Assembly (NCBI RefSeq): GCF_020536995.1
Contig: NC_068356.1
Coordinates: 25,153,809-25,217,808, forward strand
Origin: Dreissena polymorpha
Taxonomy: Eukaryota; Mollusca; Bivalvia; Myida; Dreissenidae
Direction of reading: 5' to 3'
DNA: 64,000 nt
Both the position numbers and the translations under genes were made by a program. Below the pieces are notes generated by a model. The model searched no databases. It saw only the letters and a list, made by a program, of their open reading frames with translations, and was not told the DNA's origin. Shown in pieces: positions 56,706 to 64,000 of this stretch. Within the stretch, counting starts at the first letter, position 1; every line of letters starts with the position of its first letter.

Positions 56706-59700
56706 CTGGTAAGCAAAAAAAACACAAAAACATTTTTAATTTAGACACATTTTTTTTGCAAATTTAGATACATTTGGTTGCAAATCAAGCAGGCAATATT
56801 AAAAACATTTTATCAGGACTTACCAACTTCAAAATCATACATCGTTCCCTTTTATCTTAGTCTTGCATTGTTTGTTCCAGAATTTAAAGTACCGGTATAC
56901 TGTTTTGTTTTTTCAGAGGACAGTTAACTAAAGGACATTTTTCTGGGTAAACTGGTTTACCAGTACTACCGTTAAGTGCGTATACTTATGCCAGTTACTG
57001 ACAATAGCCCTACTTGAATGAGAAAGAAGAATTTCATGACCAATCTCCCCCATACAAGTAATATTGCCAGGCCAAGATTTGAAATCTCGGTTCTCTGATA
57101 CATATAGTGCTCTACCAACTGAGCTAGCTGGCTGGGTTAAGAGTTTTAAGCCTTTACCACTTAGATACATTTTTTTACGCACTTGCAGTTCCTCAGAATG
57201 TTGAATTTAATGAAAGACCTTTCTACCTAGATTAAAATTTTAAAGGCTTCATTTGACAAAACATCTGACACTAATCTTACCACACATGATTCCGAGAGCT
57301 AAGCTGAAGAGCCACATGTACCCAAAATAGAACATGGTCTGGAAGAACCCATACATTCTGAAATGCAAGGACAGTCATACATAGCGCTATTAAAAAGCTG
57401 TATAGATCAAAGAGACATTTTAAAGGTCTTGGGTATTTATCTATTTGATTTTTTACTATCATCTCATACAGAAAGCTTTAAAAGAGAAAACAATAAATAT
57501 GGAAATTCCATAAATAAACAACCTGTTAAGAGCATATTTAATTCTTATGTTATTAGCAGAAGCCACATCTCTAGTTTTCATTTTCTAATTAAGGTTATCA
57601 ATCATCATCAGAATGGTGACCTATTTGAAAACAAAAGCCATCCAGTTTGACTCTCTAAAACTTCAAATCTATCCAAACAGGCAAAACTACAACAAGCCAC
57701 AATTGTATCTTAATTTTTAAGTCTGGTTTAATATTGTGACTTAGCTGATAGCTTTATGACATGAACAAAACACGGCTTACTGCAAAATTTTCTGTTTGAA
57801 AAATCAAAGAAAGCAACTGATGACACCTACTTGGTTTTAAAGAAGAAGTAATAGAAACTGTACAGGTAGACATAGCATGCTGTGGAGGCTGCAGACAGGA
57901 AGCTGGTCCATTGCCTGTAATGTAGGACAGAATATGTGCAACTATTATCACAGTTACCTTTTAGGCTTCAACTTACAGTCCTCAACAAGTTTCAAACTCC
58001 GGGCTGAAATTCTCAAACTCAACACGTATATCTTTTCCTAAATGACAGCCTTAAATTCTAAATTTAAGTTGTTTTTTTAAAGTATTTTTTAGCAAAATAC
58101 AAAAAATAACCATGTTTTTCTTAATACAAGGCGATTTTCTAATCCAAAGGGCCCAAGCTCCATCAGAAATGTTAAAAAACATTCTTACAACATTAACTTA
58201 GTGAACAATAAATTGTTGCTTAAAAGATCTTGCATTGCTGTGATATTAAAACTACATGTATCCTGTGATTCATACCAGCGATAATCTTCAGCGTTGAGCA
58301 GGAAGTAGGTACAGACGATGGTGACACATACTGTCACTACTGCCAGGATCAGGAACACCAGCAACATGAAGCCGTACACATAGTAGATCTTGTAGGCCCA
58401 GAACGAGGTGAATATGAAGTACCTGGAAGCAGGGAAGATTATTTATTATGAACATGAATAAATTACAGTTTTTTTCGATTAAGATTAGTTAATTAATAGA
58501 TTTCAAATGGTTCAGATGAAATTTGTTATATAAAACTGTTAATTCATGGATTTAAACAATGTTTTACTGTGAAATGACATGATTATTATGAGGACATGAT
58601 GTTATTATATCTGCAAAATACTACAGTGAAAAAGTTAAAATGAGAACTGCTAACTTGTCACAAAAAAGGTCCATTTCAATATGACTTTTATGAGGGTTAT
58701 ATTTATCTGCAAACAATATTTTAATTTGTTGTACACATGAGAGTACATAAAATAATGGATACAAGGCAGATGGCAAAGCGACGAAAACAGGACTTCAACA
58801 TTTAACATGTTAGTATAAATTACTTTCAAAAATCAATATGCAATCTCAAGTGTGGTCTGCAGCTAAGCTATTTATGCAAACAATTTCAGCACCATACCTC
58901 CAACCAGACTTTAATAATTTAGCCTAAACTGCATTTTTTCAACTTTTAGAAACAGTGATTTTGAGCTTTATCAAACTGGCAAGAAACATCAACAACTGCA
59001 GCATATTCCTAGTCACCTTTTCCATACATGTAGGTATCTGTACGCTGCCTACACACAAATTGTGAATGCAAGACCACAATCCAAACTAAAGGTATTGAGC
59101 AGAAACTGTTTTGACCTTGACCTGACTGGCTCCAAATTTAATCCCAAGCTAGGTCTTGAGTAAATTACCAACAAACACTATTTTCCTACCTACCATCCTT
59201 CCACACTTAAGTGTTAGACCTGAAGCCATAGTTCTATTTTTAGTAACAGTGACTCAGACCTTGACATGACCAGCCCCAAATACAATTCAAAGCTAGGTCT
59301 GCATTAGAGCTTGCTATATCCAATATGTCATAACAATTTGTTAATGCAAACTAAAGTTATATTATAACAACAGATGTGTTCGTCAGAAACACATTTCCCC
59401 CTATTGCGCTGCTTTTTTGAAGCCATAAATTTGACCTTTGACCTTGAAGGATTACCTTGACCTTTCACCACTCAAAATGTACAGCTCCAGGAGATACACA
59501 TGCATGCCAAATATAAAGTTGCTATCTTCAGTATTGCAAAAGTTATGACCAAGGTTAAAGTTTTGACACTGCTTTGAAGCCATATATTTGACCTTTGACC
59601 TTGAAGGATGACCTTGACCTTTCATCACTCAAAACATGCAGCTCCATGAGATACACATGCATGCCAAATATCAAGTTGCTATCTTCAATATTAAACAAGA

Positions 59701-62700
59701 ATATCAGTGAAACTGATGGATGCTCCCCGATGATGCGCTTTGTCAATATAAGTGTTAATAACCACCTAAAAAATCTATTTTTAGCCTCGGTGACCTTGAT
59801 CTTGACCCCAGTGACCTCAAACCTCATCAAAAGGTAGAGGTCCATGCAAGGTACCTACATGCCAAATATGAAAGACATCGGTAAAGAATTAAAGGTGCTA
59901 TGAGAACTTGTATAAAAAGTGTGATGGAAAAATCTATTATTAGCATCGGTGACTTTGACCCCAGTGACCTCAAACCTCATCAAAATGGAGAGGTCCATGC
60001 AAGGTACGTATATGGCAAATATGAAAGAGATCAGTAGAGTATTGAAGGTGCTATGAGAAACTGTATAAAAAGTGTGACGGAAAAATATATTATTAGTCTC
60101 GGTGACCTTGACCCCAGTGACCTCAAACCTCATCAAAAGGTTAAGGTCCATGCAAGGTACCTACGTGGAAAATATGAAAGAGATCGGTAAAGAGTTGAAG
60201 GTGCTATGAGAAACTGTAACAAGTGTGACGAAAAAATCTATTATTAGCCTCGGTGACCTTGACCACAGTGACCTCAAACCTCATAAAAGGTAGAGGTCCA
60301 TGCAAAGTACCTACATGCCAAATATGAAAGAGATTGGTAAAGTATTGAAGGTGCTATGAAAAACTGTAACAAAAGTGTGACGGAAGGAAGGAAGGAAAAA
60401 TACAATATTTGACCTCTGACCTTGAAGGATGACCTTGACCTTTCACCACTCAAAATATGCAGCTCCATGTGATACACATGCATGCCAAATATGAAGTTGC
60501 TATCTTCAATAATGCAAAAGTTATCAAAATTTTAACCAAGGTTAAAGTTTTGGGACACACATATACAATGAATGAATGAATGACAGACAGACAGGCCAAA
60601 TACAATATACCCCCCGATCTTTCGATCCAGAGCATAAAAATACCCAATAAGAAAGCAGATAACATTAATTTAACACATTTGGGATAATTCAATGGCAATA
60701 ATTCATAAGTGCATCAGGCAATTTGGCTGATTCTCAAACTTGGTAGAGATTATATGCAAAGCAAACATTACAACCAAGTTTGATGATGATCCAGTGGTTA
60801 CTATACGGAGTGGCAGAGCTGACAAGGTAATTTGGAAATGTTTTTATAATTCAAGAGTTATATCTCATTATTTCACATTTACCCTAATTGAAACTCTATA
60901 AGTGTTTCATACTTTTAAACATGGTGGAACCAAGAGATGTGTTTGTCAGAAACACAATGCCCCCTACTGCGCCGCTTTGATACATGTTTTTTTTACCTTT
61001 GACCTTGAAGGATGACATTGACCTTGACCTTTAACCACCCAAAATGTGAAGCTCCATGAGATACACAGGCATGCCAAATATCAAGTTGCTATGTGAAGGG
61101 ACATAGAAGTTATGAGCATTTTTCGAAACCTAAATGCGAAACCTAAACCAAAGTGTGACGGAAAGACTGATAGTCTGATCACTATATACCCTCCTTTGGG
61201 GGCATAAACACAACAACAATAGTACACTTACATTTCAATAAATATAGATCCAAATGGTAAAATTCCACCAAGCACAATTATCACGCTAGGCTCCATAAAC
61301 CTGAAAATGAACAAACAGAACATTCGCAAAGCATGCATCTTGTCATGAAATTGTATGATGAAATAAATACATAATATGTCACTATCAACATATGTCACTA
61401 TCAAAATGTAAAAATCACTTTGTCACTGATAGTAAATAAAATCCTGCTCTGTAATTGCTATTAACTGGTAGTAAACAATTTTAAAGCCAAAATATTTACT
61501 TTGGGGAAATTAACAGTTAAGTCATTGAAGTAACATATCCTGCTACAGGCATGCAAAATAAGAAACATATATCAGTTCGAAATACTTAACTAAATGGTGT
61601 TTGAAATCAACATTGCATAAAGAAATGGTCAAAAGTAATAAATTGTAATGCAAAATGCTATAGTTTGAGGGGTGTCAACATGCCATTTTTTCTCTGGTAT
61701 GGGTCTAGGTACAGCGTTGATCCTGCAGGGATAGTCAGGCTGCCCTGCCAGGTTCCTGCCCAGCACTGTCCCCACAAGGTTCAGGGGCAGGATTACAAAG
61801 ATGCATATACAAGTCACAGCAACCTGTAGTAGACAAACAGCAATAGAAATCATTTATTGAATAACAACAGAAAGCAATTTAAATCAGGATAGAAATGTGT
61901 TCAGGCCAAAGATATAAACAACGCAACGTACATGGCAGAAACAATGGAGTTCTCAGTTTTTTTTAAGGACTGTCTTGCCTCTTAAAATGATTGTATTGAG
62001 CTAATTAAGATATTTTTGTATACCAGTTTGGTGTGTGAACTAAATATTGTTGTTAGTTTCATGTATATTTGCAAGGTTTGGGCATTTACATCTATAAATG
62101 TAAAATAGGTAATAATGTATTGAAGCTGATGTTTAACACTAAACATACGGTGTCAGAGAGATTAAAACATGGGGCTAAAATAAGGTGCATTCCCCTAGCC
62201 TATTTTGATTGAAAGCATGCTATTTTCAACTTGCATTTTCATTTTTTACTGCAACACCTGTACACATAAACTTCTCCAAATGCTAGTGTCCTAGCTTTCT
62301 TGACATCTAAAACAGTCCTGGAATCATGTTGTTTACCAGCATTTTTTTTTGCCCAATTTAGAAAAGTACCATTACCTGCCCAAATGGGAAAAATGTGTGC
62401 AAAAAAAACCCCGACATTGGGAAAATTTGCGTTGTTAATTCCTTTATATTGGTGTATCCAATTTGTTGCTACCAAATAATTTAAAACTGATAACTTAGTG
62501 TTGTCAAATTGTCAATATTATATTTACTTAGATTCAACCTATACAGCTGCACAGGGAAACTAACTAAATGTAGCATTTTATTTATAAACAAGAGATGTGT
62601 TTGTCAGAAACACAATGCCCCCTATTGCGCCGCTTTGAAGCCATAAATTTGACCTTTGACCTTGAATGATGACCTTGACCTTTAGTCACTCAAAATGTGC

Positions 62701-63661
62701 TGCTCCATGAGATACACATGCATGCCAAATATCAAGTTGCTATCTTCAATATTAAACAAGAGATGTGTTTGTCAGAAACACAATGCCCCCTACCCTAATG
62801 CGCCGCTTATTTTTTTTACCTTTGACCTTGAAGGATGACCTTGACCTTTCACCACTCAAAATGTGCAGCTCCATGAGATACACATGCATGCCAAATATGA
62901 AGTTGCTATGTTCAATATTTCAAAAGTTATTGCAAAACTTAACTGTAATATTAAGTTTTGGTGGTGTTTTTTTTACCTTTACCTTGAAGGATGACCTTGA
63001 CCTTTCACCACTCAAGTGTGCAGCTCCATGAGATACACATGCATGCCAAATATGAAGTTGCTATGTTAAATATTTCAAAAGTTTACTGTAATATTAAAGT
63101 TTTGGGACAGAATGACAGACAGACAGGCCAAAAACAATATACCCCCGATCTATCCATCCAGGGGAATTAAAAGTTATGACCAAACTTTAACGAAGGTTAA
63201 AGTTTTAGGAACAAAAAATACAATGATATTTGACCTTGAAGGATGACTTTGACCTTGACTTTCACCATTCAAAATGTGCAGCTCCATGAGATACACATGC
63301 ATGCCAAATATGAAGTTGCTATCATCAATATTGCAAAAGTTATAAAAGTTTAACCAAGGTTAAAGTTTTGTGACACACACATACAATGACTGACTGACAC
63401 AATGACAGACAGACAGACAGACAGGTCAAAAACAATATACCCCTGATCTTTCAATCCGGGGGCATACCAATTTTTGTAGTGCCATTTTCCAGTACTTTAT
63501 AAAGAAGGAAAATAATCAATGTATACATACCATGGTTCCAAATGGGATGGCCCTGGAAGCATGGTAATAGATGGCAATGAAGTTGATGAAGAATGCTGTG
63601 CCACACACGAGACTGGGCAGCAGGAAGGCTGACATTAGCATCTGCTTGATCCACACCTTGC
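56638..63661 (-). CDS. TM9SF3: TM9SF3-type transmembrane 9 superfamily protein, last seven exons (5' part outside window)
   Basis: Nonaspanin family: a large N-terminal luminal domain then nine membrane helices, residing in Golgi and endosomal membranes. Seven exons in phase give about 238 C-terminal residues (human protein about 589), running from [20 protein letters not shown] to STVKID. The near identity of [57 protein letters not shown] and [14 protein letters not shown] to human TM9SF3, rather than to TM9SF1, 2 or 4, supports the symbol. The C-terminal KID fits the KxD/E COPI-retrieval signal of the family. It is convergent with the tolloid gene. One intron uses GC-AG. No frame breaks were seen in the covered part. 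Confidence 0.95.
56930..57140 (-). mobile_element. tRNA-derived SINE in TM9SF3 intron
   Basis: On the minus strand a tRNA-like head GCCAGCTAGCTCAGTTGGTA carries a clear A box and a decayed B box (GATTTCAAATC). The body 'tgtatgggggagattggtca' and the end 'cagtaactggcataagtata' follow. It lies between the last two coding exons. Confidence 0.82.
57281..57357 (-). CDS. TM9SF3: TM9SF3 exon: membrane segment
   Basis: A 77-base exon encoding [20 protein letters not shown] and LGIMC, matching human [25 protein letters not shown]. Acceptor TTTCAG, donor TGTG|GTAAGA. Confidence 0.95.
57358..57830 (-). other. TM9SF3: TM9SF3 intron
   Basis: 473 bases with no recognised content. The open frame on the plus strand (57363-57650) shows no domain. 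Confidence 0.65.
57831..57914 (-). CDS. TM9SF3: TM9SF3 exon: membrane segment
   Basis: An 84-base exon encoding [20 protein letters not shown] and YYFFFKT, matching human [27 protein letters not shown]. Acceptor TTACAG, donor AA|GTAGGT. Confidence 0.96.
57915..58275 (-). other. TM9SF3: TM9SF3 intron
   Basis: 361 bases, AT-rich, nothing recognisable. Confidence 0.65.
58276..58422 (-). CDS. TM9SF3: TM9SF3 exon: two membrane segments
   Basis: Encodes [20 protein letters not shown], then [20 protein letters not shown] and LLNAEDYRW. Human differs at only a few positions ([20 protein letters not shown]). Phases 2 in and 2 out. Confidence 0.97.
59366..60640. repeat. Nested hairpin-ended bivalve repeat elements
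   Basis: The outer unit starts near ACAGATGTGTTCGTCAGAAA (hairpin GTGTT..AACAC) and carries 'gacctttgaccttgaagga' and 'agatacacatgcatgccaaa'. At 59693 a second element starts, AACAAGAATATCAGTGAAACTGATGG (hairpin ATCAGT/ACTGAT), with four units of about 153 bases ('ggtgaccttgaccccagtga', 'aggtccatgcaaggtac'). The block ends with a CCCCCCGATCTTTCGATCCAG hairpin near 60625. Confidence 0.83.
60930..61208. repeat. Short hairpin-ended bivalve repeat element
   Basis: Starts CAAGAGATGTGTTTGTCAGA with the hairpin TGTGTTT/AAACACA and holds 'gaccttgaaggatgacattg' and 'gcatgccaaatatcaagtt'. It ends ACCCTCCTTTGGGGGCATAA. It is one of the smallest apparently complete copies. Confidence 0.83.
61232..61300 (-). 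CDS. TM9SF3: TM9SF3 exon: membrane helix
   Basis: A 69-base exon encoding [20 protein letters not shown] and IE, matching human [22 protein letters not shown]. Acceptor CAG at 61301-61303, donor GAAAT|GTAAGT. Confidence 0.95.
61301..61683 (-). other. TM9SF3: TM9SF3 GC-AG intron
   Basis: 383 bases beginning GCATGT and ending CAG on the minus strand; otherwise AT-rich without recognised content. Confidence 0.85.
61684..61823 (-). CDS. TM9SF3: TM9SF3 exon ending at a GC splice donor
   Basis: Encodes [20 protein letters not shown], then [20 protein letters not shown] and PIPEKKW. The exon must end in phase 2 within the Trp codon (TG|G) to join TTTATGGAG. At that point the DNA is ATG|GCATGT, a GC donor. 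The nearby GT (GGCAT|GTTGAC) would be in the wrong phase. Confidence 0.93.
61824..63530 (-). other. TM9SF3: TM9SF3 intron
   Basis: 1.7 kb; 62587-63470 is repeat (listed separately). The rest is AT-rich and non-coding. Confidence 0.7.
62587..63470. repeat. Hairpin-ended repeat element with a second copy inserted in it
   Basis: The outer copy starts AACAAGAGATGTGTTTGTCA at 62588. At 62754 the same start sequence appears again, after 'tatcttcaatatt'. The inner copy ends near 63172 with 'ccccgatctatccatccaggg', and the outer copy resumes with 'aaaagttatgaccaaacttt'. The final 3' hairpin (CCCCTGATCTTTCAATCCGGGGG) is at about 63440-63463. Confidence 0.8.
63531..63661 (-). CDS. TM9SF3: TM9SF3 exon: membrane helix and loop
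   Basis: Encodes [20 protein letters not shown], then [20 protein letters not shown] and GTM, a hydrophobic helix followed by a loop. Acceptor TTTGCAG at 63662 and donor ATG|GTATGT. Starts within a codon; upstream exons were not found in the remaining 339 bases. Confidence 0.95.
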
Positions 63662-64000
63662 CTGCAAACACAAGAAAACAAATCATGAATGGACTCAACA
63701 ACATGATCAAAAGAGTTATAGCTCCAGATCAGCCTGCCCATTAGCAGAGTCTGGTCAGAAGCTACTCTGTCTGCTATAAAGTCATGCAAAGTTGTATGGT
63801 CTTATTTGCAGACCTATGCTGGCCACATATTGCATAAGAACCATTTTCGTATGACACAGCTTAATATGTACACTCATGAAAGAACATTAAACTGTTAACA
63901 CAGATGTAAAACTCAACCAAAAACATAATTTAGATTTTTTTTTTCAAATGGAAGTTTTTCCACTTCAGTTAATTCCTGACACATTCAGCCATTCATGAAT
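63662..64000 (-). other. TM9SF3: TM9SF3 intron to window edge, with MITE fragment
   Basis: No further exon recognised. 63725-63848 is a decayed member of the family at 6771-6970 ('gatcagcctgccc', 'gagtctggtcagaagctac', 'gcataagaaccatttt'). Confidence 0.65.

Larger units (their letters stand above)
58423..61231 (-). other. TM9SF3: TM9SF3 intron with hairpin-ended repeat elements
   Basis: The largest intron seen in this gene. 58423-59365 shows nothing recognisable; the rest is mostly repeat elements (59366-60640 and 60930-61208, listed separately). Confidence 0.75.

Noticed and set aside
61674-61684. GT donor at GGCAT|GTTGAC for the TM9SF3 exon
   Set aside because: Wrong phase for the next exon, and it would add a His codon and lose the conserved KKWFMEP join.
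1-64000. Retroviral, LTR, Polinton or LINE coding regions
   Set aside because: No reverse transcriptase, integrase, capsid or endonuclease-like frame was recognised; repeats here are SINE, MITE, fold-back and tandem types.

Overview
The window looks like nuclear DNA of a bivalve mollusc, probably a dreissenid mussel (zebra or quagga mussel). It is AT-rich and has spliced genes with GC-richer exons. It is crowded with short non-autonomous repeats, tRNA-derived SINEs and the TGACCTTGACC-type tandem repeats typical of bivalves. The dreissenid assignment rests on recognising repeat families from memory, not on a search.

Two protein-coding genes can be read exon by exon, and they face each other tail to tail. 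On the plus strand, 3899-40624 holds a complete tolloid/BMP1-type astacin metalloproteinase in 17 coding exons with consistent splice phases. Its order is signal peptide, long propeptide with a furin site, astacin catalytic domain, CUB1, CUB2, EGF1, CUB3, EGF2, CUB4, CUB5 and a short tail. The reading frame is intact except for one extra base in exon 8 (CUB1). On the minus strand, 56638-63661 holds the last seven exons of a TM9SF3-type nine-transmembrane Golgi/endosome protein. Its 5' exons lie beyond the right edge. One of its introns uses a GC-AG splice pair.

Layout. 1-3898: upstream DNA with a 43-bp repeat and a duplicated block carrying a 32-bp minisatellite. 4068-16408: a 12.3-kb first intron with triplet repeats, a fold-back element carrying G6 runs, two minisatellites and, just before exon 2, about 35 degenerate copies of the exon-2 splice acceptor. 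16409-40624: the remaining tolloid exons, with terminal-inverted-repeat elements in the introns, including an inverted pair around exon 7 and a 1.6-kb fold-back element in the last intron. 40625-42864: 3' flank. 42865-49195: a tandem repeat broken by two transposon-like insertions, each with target duplications. 49200-55935: further bivalve tandem-repeat elements. 55936-64000: TM9SF3 exons, with hairpin-ended repeat elements in the introns.

The two genes are not an operon or pathway. Tolloid acts outside the cell on matrix and BMP-pathway substrates, and TM9SF3 acts in the early secretory pathway. No virus-like, LTR or CRISPR locus was found. The most unusual structure is the splice-acceptor minisatellite at 15478-16424.
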